In this document: positions 28,998 to 39,223 of the stretch, piece after piece
Layout of the letters: every line of letters starts with the position of its first letter
How positions within the stretch are numbered: the first letter of the stretch is position 1
Source of the DNA: Paenarthrobacter sp. DKR-5
GTDB taxonomy: Bacteria; Actinomycetota; Actinomycetes; Actinomycetales; Micrococcaceae
Assembly: GCF_018531425.1 (NCBI RefSeq)
Contig: NZ_JAHBOI010000004.1
Location: 372,001 to 436,000, forward strand
Direction: 5' to 3'
Length of the DNA stretch: 64,000 nucleotides
The notes under the pieces: generated by a model
The model's database searches: none
What the model saw: the letters and a program-made list of their open reading frames with translations, nothing else
What the model was told of the DNA's origin: nothing
Translations under genes and position numbers: made by a program

Positions 28998-29552
28998 GTG
29001 GCCAAGGCCTTCAAGTACGGGCTCAAGGGCATCACCGGATACCTGGAACCGGCGGAGCGGGACCTGCTCCGGAACCTCTTCGACGACGTCATCGAGATGC
29101 TCGAACCCGCAACCCCGGCCCACCAGGACCCGCTCGCTGCGCTGGTCGGGTTCGATCCGGACGTGGCCGAGCCGACGGACGCCGCGCTCAAGCGGCTGCT
29201 GCCCAATGCCGTGCGCGACGACGACGCAGCGGCCCTCGAGTTCCGCCAGCTCACGGAGCGCTCGCTCCGGGAGACGAAGATCGGCGCGCTCCGGGCGGCC
29301 GCGCTGGGTCTGGACGCCAAGCAGCTCACGCTCAGCCAGAACGATGCGCGGCTCTGGGCGATGGCCCTCAACGACGTGCGCCTGGTGCTGGCCGAACGCC
29401 TGCAGATCAAGGACGAGAAGGACGCCGAAGCGATCAACGCCATGATGGACTGGAGCCAGGCCAAGGACGTGGACAGTTATCTGGCGCTGGTCTACAACTT
29501 CGTCTCCTGGCTGCAGGAGTCCCTCGTCCAGGCGATGCTGCGCAGCCTGTAG
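28998..29552 (+). CDS. DUF2017 family protein
   Basis: 184 residues, largely helical. It begins MAKAFKYGLKGITGYLEPAE and ends NFVSWLQESLVQAMLRSL, in agreement with DUF2017. The function is not known; the constant position after clpS suggests a role in regulated proteolysis. The start is GTG with GAGGA 8 bases upstream. Confidence 0.85.
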   Translation: MAKAFKYGLKGITGYLEPAERDLLRNLFDDVIEMLEPATPAHQDPLAALVGFDPDVAEPTDAALKRLLPNAVRDDDAAALEFRQLTERSLRETKIGALRAAALGLDAKQLTLSQNDARLWAMALNDVRLVLAERLQIKDEKDAEAINAMMDWSQAKDVDSYLALVYNFVSWLQESLVQAMLRSL

Positions 29553-29660
29553 GTCCTCCCGTCGCCGCGGCAGCCCGCCGCACCGCGGCGACACGTGTGA
29601 CAAACGGAACGTGGCCCAAAGTTAACCTTGGCGGCGAAGACAAACTATTCTCGTTAGATC

Positions 29661-30619
<959 letters not shown>

Positions 30620-30623
<4 letters not shown>

Positions 30624-31417
30624 AGCTGACCATCGTCGGCTGCAGCGGCTCGTTCCCCGGCCCGCAGTCGCCGGCGTCGTGCTACCTGCTGACGGCAAAC
30701 GACGGCGACCGCACCTGGCGCGTGCTGCTGGACCTCGGCAGCGGCGCCCTGGGGGCGGTGCAGCGTTACCTGGACCTGCAGGACATTGACGCCATATTCC
30801 TCAGCCACCTGCATCCGGACCACTGCATGGACCTGTGCGGCCTCCACGTGGCGGTGCGCTGGGACCCGCAGGGCTGGAAGGCGGGGCGGGTCAAGGTCTG
30901 GGGCCCGGCCGCGACGGCGGACCGGATCGCCACCGCGTACGGCCTGGATCTGGAGCCGGGGATGCGCGAGGAATTCGATTTCAGGAACTGGGCCGAGCGC
31001 ACGCCGGTGCAGGTGGGCCCGTTCCGGGTCACGCCGTACGCGGTGAACCACCCGGTTGAGGAAGCGTACGCACTGCGGGTGGAGACCACCGAGTGGGACG
31101 GCACCGGCGTCCCCCGGGTGACCACCCTGGCCTACTCCGGGGACACCGACTCGTGCCCGGCCCTGGTGGACGCCGCACGGGACGCGCACCTGTTCCTGTG
31201 CGAGGCCGCCTTCCAGGAAGGGCGCGACGACGGCATCAGCGGCGTGCACCTGACGGGCAAGCGCGCCGCCGAGGCCGCTGCCGAGGCCGGGGCCCGGCGG
31301 CTGCTGCTGACCCACCTGCCGGTCTGGACCGATGCGGCCACGGTGCTCGCCGAGGCCCGGCCCGCGTTCGACGGCGGCCTCGCGGTCGCGGTGGCAGGCG
31401 TCCACTACCACATCTGA
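30620..31417 (+). CDS. Metallo-beta-lactamase-fold hydrolase (Rv1339-like)
   Basis: 265 residues. The zinc-binding HxHxDH motif is seen as [10 protein letters not shown] near residue 56, with later ligands in YSGDTD and LLTHLPVW. The N-terminus, [20 protein letters not shown], is close to the RNase Z/phosphodiesterase group. The M. tuberculosis counterpart in the same operon position, Rv1339, has been reported as an atypical cyclic-AMP phosphodiesterase; whether that holds here is an inference from synteny. Confidence 0.82.
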
Positions 31418-31420
31418 AGC

Positions 31421-31480
31421 CGGCACCCGGGCCCGGGGCCGGGCACGGCTCCCTGCCCCAGGCCCGGGCCCGGCGTGCCG
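31421..31480 (+). other. Large GC-rich hairpin between the metal hydrolase gene and rph
   Basis: CGGCACCCGGGCCCGGG (31421-31437) pairs with CCCGGGCCCGG-C-GTGCCG (31463-31480): 17 pairs, one bulged C, a 25-base loop. It begins 4 bases after the hydrolase stop and ends 11 bases before the rph -10-like TAAGCT. It could terminate the murI transcript, with rph restarting from its own promoter; there is no T-run. Confidence 0.65.
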
Positions 31481-31502
31481 GGGCGGCCGATAAGCTGGAG
31501 GC

Positions 31503-32270
31503 ATGACTTCAGCCGACACGTCCTCCGAGACCACCGTGATCCGCGCCGACGGGCGCACCCCGACACAGCTGCGCCCGATCAGCATCACCAGGGGCTGGTC
31601 CAAGCAGGCGGAAGGATCCGCGCTGATCGAGTTCGGCAACACCCGGGTGCTGTGCACCGCGTCCTTCACCGAGGGCGTGCCGCGCTGGCTCAAGGGCGAG
31701 GGCCGGGGCTGGGTCACCGCCGAGTACGCGATGCTGCCCCGGGCCACCAACACCCGCTCCGACCGCGAATCGGTCAAGGGCAAGATCGGCGGCCGCACGC
31801 ACGAAATCTCCCGGCTGATCGGGCGTTCGCTGCGCTCGATCATCGACACGAAGGCCCTCGGCGAGAACACCGTGGTGCTGGACTGCGACGTGCTCCAGGC
31901 TGACGGGGGCACCCGGACGGCGGCGATCACCGGCGCCTACGTGGCACTGGCGGAAGCGCTGCGCTGGGCCAAGGAGAAGAAACTGGTCGCGCGCAACGCA
32001 GAGCCGCTGGTCGATACCGTTGCGGCGGTGAGCGTCGGCATCATCGACGGCATCCCGATGCTGGACTTGCCGTACATCGAGGACGTGCGCGCCGAGACCG
32101 ACATGAACGTCGTGGTGACCGGATCGGGCAAGTTCGTGGAAGTCCAGGGAACCGCCGAGGGAGCGCCCTTCGACCGCGCCGAACTGGATGCGCTGCTGGA
32201 TCTTGCGCTGCTGGGGACGGCCCAGCTGGCGGACATCCAGCGCGACACCCTCGAAGAGGGCCGCCCGTGA
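31503..32270 (+). CDS. rph: Ribonuclease PH
   Basis: 255 residues. A phosphorolytic 3'-5' exoribonuclease that trims tRNA precursors. Conserved pieces: [20 protein letters not shown] near residue 22, [18 protein letters not shown] near 80 and [10 protein letters not shown]. The ATG has both GGAG and a TAAGCT hexamer (31491-31496) 6 bases upstream, so it may be leaderless or leadered. It overlaps rdgB by GTGA. Confidence 0.95.
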   Translation: MTSADTSSETTVIRADGRTPTQLRPISITRGWSKQAEGSALIEFGNTRVLCTASFTEGVPRWLKGEGRGWVTAEYAMLPRATNTRSDRESVKGKIGGRTHEISRLIGRSLRSIIDTKALGENTVVLDCDVLQADGGTRTAAITGAYVALAEALRWAKEKKLVARNAEPLVDTVAAVSVGIIDGIPMLDLPYIEDVRAETDMNVVVTGSGKFVEVQGTAEGAPFDRAELDALLDLALLGTAQLADIQRDTLEEGRP

Positions 32271-32890
32271 GTGCCCCGCGGCTGGTGCTGGCCACCCACA
32301 ACAAGGGAAAACTGCGCGAGCTGCGGGACCTGCTCCGCGGCCAGGTCCCGGGACTGGACGTGGACACCGAGGTGGTGGACGCGCCCTCCGTCGGGGCCCC
32401 CGACGTCGCCGAGACGGGCGTGACCTTCGCTGAGAACTCGCTGCTGAAGGCCAAGGCGGTCGCCAAGGCAACCGGGCTGGTCGCGATTGCCGACGATTCG
32501 GGTCTGGCCGTGGACGTACTCGGGGGTGCCCCCGGAATTTTTTCGGCCCGCTGGGCCGGCCGGCACGGCGACGACGAGGCCAATCTGCGTTTGCTGCTGG
32601 CACAACTGGCAGACATCTCGGAGGAACACCGGGGCGCGGCCTTCGTCTGCGCGGCCGCGCTGGCGCTTCCCGGCGAGCACGCCTCCACCGTCGTGGAGTA
32701 CGGCCAACTGGAAGGCACGCTGCTGCGCGAGCCGCGCGGTGCTCACGGGTTCGGCTACGACCCGATTCTGGTGCCGAAGGGAATGGACCGCAGCTGCGCG
32801 GAGCTCAGCCGCGAGGAAAAGAACGCCATCAGCCACCGGGGCCAGGCGTTCCGGGCACTGCTGCCGGCGATTGTCGAGGCGCTGGGTTAG
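32267..32890 (+). CDS. rdgB: XTP/dITP pyrophosphatase (RdgB/HAM1)
   Basis: 207 residues. The enzyme removes non-canonical purine nucleotides (dITP, XTP) from the pool. Motifs: [18 protein letters not shown] at residues 6-23, [13 protein letters not shown] near 75, [11 protein letters not shown] and HGFGYDPIL. The start is GTG, coupled to rph by a 4-base overlap. The last four bases overlap the convergent dedA stop. Confidence 0.94.
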   Translation: MSAPRLVLATHNKGKLRELRDLLRGQVPGLDVDTEVVDAPSVGAPDVAETGVTFAENSLLKAKAVAKATGLVAIADDSGLAVDVLGGAPGIFSARWAGRHGDDEANLRLLLAQLADISEEHRGAAFVCAAALALPGEHASTVVEYGQLEGTLLREPRGAHGFGYDPILVPKGMDRSCAELSREEKNAISHRGQAFRALLPAIVEALG

Positions 32891-33618
32891 CGGTCCAGCT
32901 CGGAGGGTTCCTCCGCGGCCGTTTCCTGTGCCGCCGATGCCCGGCCGTTGCGGCGGGCCTTGAACAGCTCGAGGCCGATCGGGATGACCGAAACGAGCAC
33001 GATCACGATGAAGATCAGGTCGATGTTTTGTCCCACCCAGGTGAACTGCCCCAGCCAGAAACCCAGCAGCGTCACGCCCACGCCCCACAGCAGGGCTCCC
33101 ACCGCGTTGTAGACAATGAAGGTCCGGTAATGCATGCGGGCCACGCCGGCGACGACGGGAATGAAGGTCCGTACGATCGGCACGAAGCGGGCGAGGATGA
33201 TTGAGCGCCCGCCGTACTTGACGAAGAAGGCGTGCGCCTTGTCCACGTATTCCTGCCGGAACAGCCTGGATTCGGGCTTGTTGAACACAGCCGGGCCCGC
33301 CTTCCGGCCGATCAGGTAGCCGGCCTGGTCGCCGGCGAATGCGGCGACGAAGGCAGCGGCGCCCAGCAGGAAGATGTTGATGTGGACCGTTCCGGTGGCC
33401 ACCAGCAGCCCGGCGGTGAACAGCATCGAGTCGCCCGGCAGGAAGAATCCGACCAGCAGCCCGGTCTCGGCGAAGAGCACCGCGCACACCACGAGCACAA
33501 TCCACGGCGCCAGGGCCGGGTCGCGCAGGAAGACGTTGGGGTCCATCCAGCCCGGCAGGAGGCCGGCGGAGGGGTGGACGGCGCCGAGGGCGGCCAGGAC
33601 GTGCGCGGAGGAAGTCAC
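32887..33618 (-). CDS. DedA family membrane protein
   Basis: 243 residues with about five membrane helices. The DedA signature appears as FLPGDSMLFTAGLL near residue 59, AGDQAGYLIGR near 95 and ILARFVPIVRTFIPVVAGVA near 141. DedA proteins act as lipid scramblases or undecaprenyl-phosphate/phospholipid translocases and affect envelope homeostasis; which role applies here is unknown. TAGGCT (33625-33630, minus) 6 bases before GTG 33618 suggests a leaderless mRNA. Confidence 0.88.
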   Translation of the reverse strand: MTSSAHVLAALGAVHPSAGLLPGWMDPNVFLRDPALAPWIVLVVCAVLFAETGLLVGFFLPGDSMLFTAGLLVATGTVHINIFLLGAAAFVAAFAGDQAGYLIGRKAGPAVFNKPESRLFRQEYVDKAHAFFVKYGGRSIILARFVPIVRTFIPVVAGVARMHYRTFIVYNAVGALLWGVGVTLLGFWLGQFTWVGQNIDLIFIVIVLVSVIPIGLELFKARRNGRASAAQETAAEEPSELDR

Positions 33619-33667
33619 CCTTAAAGCCTACGGCACCGGCCACCCGGCTCCTCCGGGCGGTCCTGTA

Positions 33668-34537
33668 CTACTTCAGGAAGCGCGAGGTGCGGCGGTCGGC
33701 CAGCAGTCGGCCGGAGGTCTGGCAGGTGGGGCAGTACTGCAGCGACGTGTCGGCAAAGGAGACTTCACGCACCGTGTCCCCGCAGACCGGGCAGCTCTCG
33801 CCGGTGCGTCCGTGCACGCGCATGCCCGAACGCTTGGCGTCCTTGAGCGAGTTCGGTGGCTTTCCGGCCGCCGCCTCGATGGCGGTGCCAAGCACCTCGC
33901 GCAGGGACTGGAACAGCCGGCGCCGCTCCTCGTCTTTGAGTCCGTTGGCCAGCGCGAAGGGCGAGAGCCGGGCGGCGTGCAGGATCTCGTCGCTGTAGGC
34001 GTTGCCGATGCCTGCGATGATGCCTTGGTTCCGCAGCAGCCCCTTGATCTGTCCGTGGTGGGCGGTGAGGAGTTGGTCGAACTCCTCCTGCCCGAAGGCA
34101 GGGTCGAGCGGGTCCGGGCCCAGGCTGGCGATCCCGGGGACGTCCTGCGGCTTGGCCACCACGTAGATTGCCAGGCGCTTCTTCGTCCCGGCTTCGGTCA
34201 GGTCGAACCACGCAGGGCCGCCTGCCGTCGCCAGACGGACGCGCAGTGCTGTCGGCCCGCGCCCGGGCCGGGGGAGCGTGCCCGGCTCGCCCTCGGCAAA
34301 GCGCAGCCAGCCGGCCTTGGCCAAATGGAAGACGAGGTAAAGTCCGTCGGCGTCGAGGGCGACGAACTTGCCGAAGCGCAGTGCGCGCTGCACCCGGCGA
34401 CCCTCGAGTTCGGTGTAACGGGGCTCGACCGTCTTCAGGGCGGCAATCGCCAGCACGCTCACAGTCTCGATCTCGGCCCCGGCGAGCTCGGCGTCGAGGA
34501 AGCGGACAAGACCTGCGACTTCCGGAAGCTCGGGCAT
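33668..34537 (-). CDS. Fpg/Nei family DNA glycosylase
   Basis: 289 residues. The catalytic N-terminus MPELPEV (Pro2 and Glu3 act in base removal and strand cleavage), the hairpin Lys in RFGKFVALDADG, an H2TH region (GLLRNQGIIAGIGNAYSDEIL) and a C-terminal zinc finger (CPVCGDTV to CPTCQT) are all present. It excises damaged bases, but Fpg versus Nei specificity cannot be set here. The chain continues 17 residues beyond the finger. Confidence 0.88.
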   Translation of the reverse strand: MPELPEVAGLVRFLDAELAGAEIETVSVLAIAALKTVEPRYTELEGRRVQRALRFGKFVALDADGLYLVFHLAKAGWLRFAEGEPGTLPRPGRGPTALRVRLATAGGPAWFDLTEAGTKKRLAIYVVAKPQDVPGIASLGPDPLDPAFGQEEFDQLLTAHHGQIKGLLRNQGIIAGIGNAYSDEILHAARLSPFALANGLKDEERRRLFQSLREVLGTAIEAAAGKPPNSLKDAKRSGMRVHGRTGESCPVCGDTVREVSFADTSLQYCPTCQTSGRLLADRRTSRFLK

Positions 34538-34618
34538 GGCATTATCTTGCCGTGTTTTGCCCGCGGCGCCCAGTGCGGTATCCAGTGCGGTGTGCGGCGC
34601 GGGGCTTGCGCCGCCGGG

Positions 34619-35209
34619 TCAGAGGCCGATCTCGCGCTGCAGGTCAATGCCGGGTGTGTGCAGGATGGCGCGCATACCCAGGGCCGCCGCGGCATCCACG
34701 TTCTCTTGTTTGTCGTCCACGAAGGTCACCTGCTCCGCGGGAACGCCGAGCGCGGCCAGCACGTGGTCGAAGACCCGCGGATCAGGCTTGATGAGTCCGA
34801 GCCGTGAGGAGAAGAACAGGTGCCGGAAATACCGGGACCACGCGGCGCCGGAGAACTCGTCGGCCATCGCCGAGGGCATGTTCGACAGCAGGGCCAGCTG
34901 CTCGCCGCGCGCGCTGAGGCCCTCGACCACATCCAGGGTGTCGAGGTTGCAGTGGGACCACGCGTTCGCGTCGAGGGCGTCCAGGCTGCCCGCGAGGCCT
35001 ACGCCCGCTTCGCGGCCGAGCACCCGGCTCCAGTACTCCTCGGAGCTCAGCCGTCCGGCGTCGAACTCGGTGCGGTGCGTCCAATAGGGGCTCTGCGCAT
35101 CCTGGACGTCGAGACCGCAGGCTTCCCGCAGAGCCTGCCAGTCCTCCTCGCCGGGTGCCTCGGAAATCACCATGCCGTAGTCGAACACGTACCATTGCGC
35201 CGTTTCCAT
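34619..35209 (-). CDS. HAD family hydrolase
   Basis: 196 residues. Motif I is FDYGMVIS (nucleophile Asp10, second acid replaced by Gly, as in some family members), motif II LLSNMP, motif III Lys in KPDPRVFDHVL, motif IV FVDDKQENVDAA. It is a small phosphatase of the YihX/HAD-IA type with unknown substrate. TACGCT (35216-35221, minus) is 6 bases before the ATG, suggesting a leaderless mRNA. Confidence 0.82.
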   Translation of the reverse strand: METAQWYVFDYGMVISEAPGEEDWQALREACGLDVQDAQSPYWTHRTEFDAGRLSSEEYWSRVLGREAGVGLAGSLDALDANAWSHCNLDTLDVVEGLSARGEQLALLSNMPSAMADEFSGAAWSRYFRHLFFSSRLGLIKPDPRVFDHVLAALGVPAEQVTFVDDKQENVDAAAALGMRAILHTPGIDLQREIGL

Positions 35210-35368
35210 GGGGTCAGCGTAGTGCCGCGCGTGCGGCTGTTGAAGGCCGCGCGCGTGAACAGTGGGTTAAGTCCCGGCCGGCTCCCAGCTCCAGACGGAG
35301 GGCGCGATTGGCCGGAGCGGCCGTGTTCCTGAGCCGAAGCCGCCCGTGCGGCCGGTACCCTTGGGGGC

Positions 35369-36358
35369 GTGGGTCTGGAGTTTACCGCTATCGATTTTGA
35401 GACAGCCAACGGGTTCCGCGGTTCTCCCTGCTCGGTCGGCCTGAGCAAGGTCCGCGACGGGAGAATCGTTGAAGAGGGTTATTGGCTGATGCGTCCGCCG
35501 GCCGGTTACGACCGGTTCGAGGCACGCAACATCGACATCCACGGCATCACCCCCGACGACGTCGCGTCGCACCCGCGCTTTGGTGATGTCTTTCCGGAAA
35601 TCGGCGGCTTCATTGGCGGCGACGTGCTGGTAGCCCACAACGCGGCGTTCGACCTCGGGGTCATCCGATCGGCCCTGGAAGTCTCCGACATGGCAGGCCC
35701 GGCCTACGACTACGCCTGCACGGTGGTGCTGTCCCGCCGGAGCTACTCGCTGCCGTCGTATTCGCTGCCGTTCGTGGCCGAGGCGGCAGGGGTGCCGCTG
35801 ATGAACCACCACGACGCCGTCGAGGATGCCCGGGCGTGCGCCGGCATCATGATTGACATTGCCCGGCGCAACGGAGCGGACAGCATTGCCGGGGTTTTCG
35901 CCTCGATGCAACTGTCCCAGGGCCGGCTCGAGGCCTACCGGCCGGGGCTCGACGAGCTGTCCAAGTCCACCCGGACGGAACTGCTCCGGCGGTCCGCCCC
36001 CGCAACCTGGACGGGGTGGCCCGACGAGGGGATCAACCCGCCCGCCAACCCTGCCGCGGACCGCAGCCACCCGCTGTTCGGGCAGACAGTGGTGTTCACG
36101 GGCAACCTTGGGATGCCGCGTGCCCATGCCAAGGAACGCGCGGCCGCCCTCGGGGCCCAGCCGGCGAGTTCGGTGACCCGCAGGACGACCGTCCTGGTGG
36201 TTGGCGACGGTTTCACCGCCGCGGACCTGCGGTCCGGGAGGGTGACCACGAAGGCCCGTCGCGTGCTCGAGCTGCACCAGCGCGGCCAGCAGATCGAGGT
36301 GCTCTCCGCAGCGGAATTCCTGCAAATGCTCGGCGGCGAGTGGCCCGCTGCTGTCTGA
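35369..36358 (+). CDS. DnaQ-like exonuclease with C-terminal BRCT domain
   Basis: 329 residues. The first 175 are a DEDDh exonuclease: FTAIDFETAN (D, E), HNAAFDLGV (D) and HDAVEDARA (H, D). After a Ser/Ala-rich link, residues 230-325 form a BRCT domain (TVVFTGNLGMPRAHAKERAA, ending in VLSAAEFLQML) like the one in DNA ligase. It may act in repair or replication proofreading as a separate 3'-5' exonuclease. The start is GTG with TACCCT (35356-35361) 7 bases upstream. Confidence 0.85.
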   Translation: MGLEFTAIDFETANGFRGSPCSVGLSKVRDGRIVEEGYWLMRPPAGYDRFEARNIDIHGITPDDVASHPRFGDVFPEIGGFIGGDVLVAHNAAFDLGVIRSALEVSDMAGPAYDYACTVVLSRRSYSLPSYSLPFVAEAAGVPLMNHHDAVEDARACAGIMIDIARRNGADSIAGVFASMQLSQGRLEAYRPGLDELSKSTRTELLRRSAPATWTGWPDEGINPPANPAADRSHPLFGQTVVFTGNLGMPRAHAKERAAALGAQPASSVTRRTTVLVVGDGFTAADLRSGRVTTKARRVLELHQRGQQIEVLSAAEFLQMLGGEWPAAV

Positions 36359-36444
36359 ACCGGGCCCGGGGAGCCCTGCGGGCCAACTGTCACAGTGCGC
36401 AACATTTCTTCCCGGGCGCCGCGGCGCGCGCCTAGCCTGACTGT

Positions 36445-36981
36445 ATGACCCAGTTGCGCGAACGCCCCGATTTCATCTCGCTCGAACCCCGCAGCTCGCG
36501 GGCGCGCCGGATCTTCGCGTTCCCGAACCCCGTGAACGAATACGCCGCCCGCGTCACCGCCGGCATCGTGGTCGTGCTCGCCCTCGCCACGCTGTTGACG
36601 GGCCAGGGCTGGGGGCTGGTGCTCATCGCCGGCGGCTTCATACTCCGCGTGCTCTTCGGCCCGCGCATCTCACCGGCGGCGCTGCTCTCAACGAAGGTGA
36701 TCACCCCGCGCCTGGGCAAGGTCAACCTCGTGGCCGGGCCGCCGAAGCGCTTCGCACAGGGCATCGGCGCGGTACTGTCCACCGCTGCGGCGGTCCTCTA
36801 CCTGACGGGAGTCCCCGTGGCCGCCTGGGCGCTCACGGCTGTGCTCATCATCGCGGCGTCGCTGGAGGCGTTCGTCGGCCTGTGCATCGGCTGCGTGGTG
36901 TTCGGCCGGCTCCAGCGGGCCGGCGTCATCCCGGAGGACGTCTGCGAGGCCTGCAACAACATCAGCCTTCGACGCCGGTAG
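36445..36981 (+). CDS. DUF4395 family membrane protein
   Basis: 178 residues with about four membrane helices. RIFAFPNPVNEYAARVTA and a late LCIGCVVFGRLQ fit DUF4395; Cys pairs in LCIGC and VCEAC could serve in redox or metal binding. The function is unknown. TAGCCT (36433-36438) lies 6 bases before the ATG. The stop overlaps the convergent ADP-ribosylglycohydrolase-like gene by 20 bases. Confidence 0.78.
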   Translation: MTQLRERPDFISLEPRSSRARRIFAFPNPVNEYAARVTAGIVVVLALATLLTGQGWGLVLIAGGFILRVLFGPRISPAALLSTKVITPRLGKVNLVAGPPKRFAQGIGAVLSTAAAVLYLTGVPVAAWALTAVLIIAASLEAFVGLCIGCVVFGRLQRAGVIPEDVCEACNNISLRRR

Positions 36982-37933
36982 CCTTCAGCAGCTCCTGCGC
37001 CATGGTGCGCACCACTTCCGCACCCTCCAGGGCTGCCAGCCCGTCCGCGGGCAGGCAGCCCTCGCCGTAAAAGGCACCAAGCAGGCTCCCGGCCATCACG
37101 GCGGCTGCCGCATGGGCGGGCCCCGCCTGCGACGCGAGCCGGACAGCGTCCAGGAAATGCTGCGCCGGCTCCGCGCCGTCGGTCGCTAGGACGGCATGGA
37201 TGGCGGCGGCCAGCGGCTCGGCGCAGAATGAGGCCGCAGCAGGTGCGTCTGCATCCGTGCCCGTGTCCGCCGCATCGACCGCGTCCTGCAGCGCCCCCAG
37301 CACGCCGTCCGCACCGGCCTGGCCGCCGAGGTACTCCTCAACCCTTGCGACACAGGCACGGAGGCTGCCCGTACCTTCCACAGCGGCATGGATGAGCAGG
37401 CTGAACGCTGCGGCGGATTCGCGGTCCGAGGCATCGCCGTGGGTGAGGGCGGCGCCGTTGCTGCTCAGCCGCGCGACCATGGCGGCGTCGAGCCGGGAAA
37501 CCAGCCCGAAAGGTGCCGAGCGGACTGCCGCGCCGCTGCCGCGCGCGCCGGCATTCAGGGGCCGGCCGGTGCTTCCCATCTCGCCGGTGGCCAGCGCGCT
37601 CACGCACAGCGGGTCCGCGGCCGTTGGCCGCCGCACCGCTTCCTGGCCGTCGAGCCAGCGTGCCGGCGGCACCGGCGCCGAGGACGGAGCGCGGTGGCCC
37701 TGCGCGGTGAACCAGCGCAGGTAGGCCAGCCAGAGGCAGGCGGTCTCGTCGGCGGCCACGCCCTGGTTGGCCCAGTCCAGCGCCTCCACCAACCCGTCCA
37801 CGGTATAGAGCGCCAGTTGGGTGCCCGCGGCGAACCGGCGCCCGCCGTCGTCGGCCGTCTGTGCGGCGGCCTCGGCGACAGCGCCGCCGAGCAGGCAGCC
37901 GTGGACCCGGGAGGCGGTGGTGGGCTCAACCAT
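36962..37933 (-). CDS. ADP-ribosylglycohydrolase-like protein with lost metal sites
   Basis: 323 residues from ATG 37933, with GGAAGGA upstream. The general fold signature remains: GCLLGGAVAE at the N-terminus, ARGSGAAVRSAPFGLV, AALTHGDASD and GSLLGAFYGE. But the metal ligands are gone: the usual GDAxG is GGAVA (16-20), the TDDT stretch is AAGT (35-38), and the DADT motif near the C-terminus is PAHA (272-275). It is therefore probably not an active ADP-ribose hydrolase and may be a binding protein. It lies divergent from the cupredoxin gene. Confidence 0.72.
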   Translation of the reverse strand: MVEPTTASRVHGCLLGGAVAEAAAQTADDGGRRFAAGTQLALYTVDGLVEALDWANQGVAADETACLWLAYLRWFTAQGHRAPSSAPVPPARWLDGQEAVRRPTAADPLCVSALATGEMGSTGRPLNAGARGSGAAVRSAPFGLVSRLDAAMVARLSSNGAALTHGDASDRESAAAFSLLIHAAVEGTGSLRACVARVEEYLGGQAGADGVLGALQDAVDAADTGTDADAPAAASFCAEPLAAAIHAVLATDGAEPAQHFLDAVRLASQAGPAHAAAAVMAGSLLGAFYGEGCLPADGLAALEGAEVVRTMAQELLKATGVEG

Positions 37934-38232
37934 GGGATGTCCTTCCTGCGGCCCCCGGGCCGGGACGGTTTTCGAATGTTCCGCAGCCAAATTTACCGGC
38001 AGGGCGGCAGGACCCTCGACAACGGGGGCGAACCGGAGCAGGCTGGGAGTGCGTTCTTGTCCAGGGCGGGCGGTCCGGTCTCGCGGCGCCGGGGGAGCCG
38101 GGGACGGCAGGCCCTTTCTGTCCGGCGCGCGGCACCGTTGCCGCCGTTGGGCTCCAAAAAACCGCCGAGCCGCCCGGGCCGACGGGCCGGAAGCGGCGCT
38201 GCGGATCGTCCTCCCGTGAAGGGAAACGTCCC
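37934..38232. other. Divergent gap, no gene seen
   Basis: About 300 bases between the ADP-ribosylglycohydrolase-like gene and the cupredoxin gene. It is very GC-rich, open in several frames by chance, and shows no convincing coding sequence. A ribosome site GAAGGGAA stands before ATG 38233. I could not place promoters. Confidence 0.5.
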
Positions 38233-39207
38233 ATGAGACGACATCCAGCTTTCCGTTCAGTCCGGCACCTGACGCGCGCGCTCGCGTCGGTGCTCATCGC
38301 CTCCCTGGCACCCCTCGTCGTCGGCGCGGCACCGGCCGCCCAGGCCGCGCCGCCACGCACCTGGACGGTGCTGGCCGGATCGCAATCCGACGACATGGCG
38401 CTGCAGGGAATGTCTTTCCTGCCCGCCAACATCTACATCGACGCCGGCGACACCGTCCGGTGGACAGCGAACTCGGCCGAAATCCATACCGTGACTTTCC
38501 TCGCCACGGGCCAGTCGCTGGGCTCCCTCCAGCCGTTCGACCCGGCGAAACCGAATGAACTCCTGCGGCGCGGAGGCTCAAGCTACAACGGGCACAGCTA
38601 TTACAACTCCGGCATCCTCACCACGGCGCCGAACAGCGGCCTGCCCGCGGTCAAAAGCTACAGCCTGACCTTCCCGAGGACGGGCACCTACACCTACTAC
38701 TGCCTGGTGCACGGAACGGCGATGAAGGGCACGGTCCACGTGCGTGCTGCCGGCACGCCCTATCCCTACAGCCAGCGCGACTACAACCGCCAGGCGAGGG
38801 AACGGGAAGAGCGCATCCTCGATGACGGGATGGACCTGTGGCAGCAGGCCCGCGACGACGCCGGGCGCCACACCGTGATTGCCGGCGCCGACGACGGCAC
38901 CGCCATGGTGATGCGGTTCGTCCGTGCGACGGTGGTGATCCGCACCGGCCAGCGTGTCACGTTCGTGAACAACGGCATGGGCGCCCCGCACACGGTGACC
39001 TTCGGCAAGGAACCGGCGAACCCGTTCGCGAAGGTGGGCAATCCCCGCAACTTCCGCGGCGGCCAGTTGAACTCCGGGCTCCTCGCGCCGCATTCCTCGT
39101 TCACGGTGACCTTCACGAAGGCCGGCACCTTCACGTACGTCTGCGCGCTGCACGACTACATGGGCATGGTGGGCAAAGTCGTCGTCCGGGACCCGTCCGG
39201 GGACTAA
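38233..39207 (+). CDS. Secreted double-cupredoxin protein
   Basis: 324 residues. A signal peptide (about residues 1-35, ending APAAQA) is followed by two plastocyanin-like domains. Each has the type-1 copper set: His in EIHTVTF then Cys, His, Met in CLVHGTAMKG; and His in PHTVTF then CALHDYMGM. A polar linker (QRDYNRQAREREERI) joins them. It would bind copper outside the membrane and pass electrons or buffer copper. The partner is unknown; no oxidase or copper transporter is adjacent in this window. Confidence 0.82.
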   Translation: MRRHPAFRSVRHLTRALASVLIASLAPLVVGAAPAAQAAPPRTWTVLAGSQSDDMALQGMSFLPANIYIDAGDTVRWTANSAEIHTVTFLATGQSLGSLQPFDPAKPNELLRRGGSSYNGHSYYNSGILTTAPNSGLPAVKSYSLTFPRTGTYTYYCLVHGTAMKGTVHVRAAGTPYPYSQRDYNRQAREREERILDDGMDLWQQARDDAGRHTVIAGADDGTAMVMRFVRATVVIRTGQRVTFVNNGMGAPHTVTFGKEPANPFAKVGNPRNFRGGQLNSGLLAPHSSFTVTFTKAGTFTYVCALHDYMGMVGKVVVRDPSGD

Positions 39208-39223
39208 GCTCTCACACAGCGGA

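Noticed and set aside
37861-38232. Upstream extension of the cupredoxin frame
   Set aside because: The signal peptide begins at ATG 38233 behind GAAGGGAA. The upstream part is Arg/Pro-rich and runs into the divergent gene.
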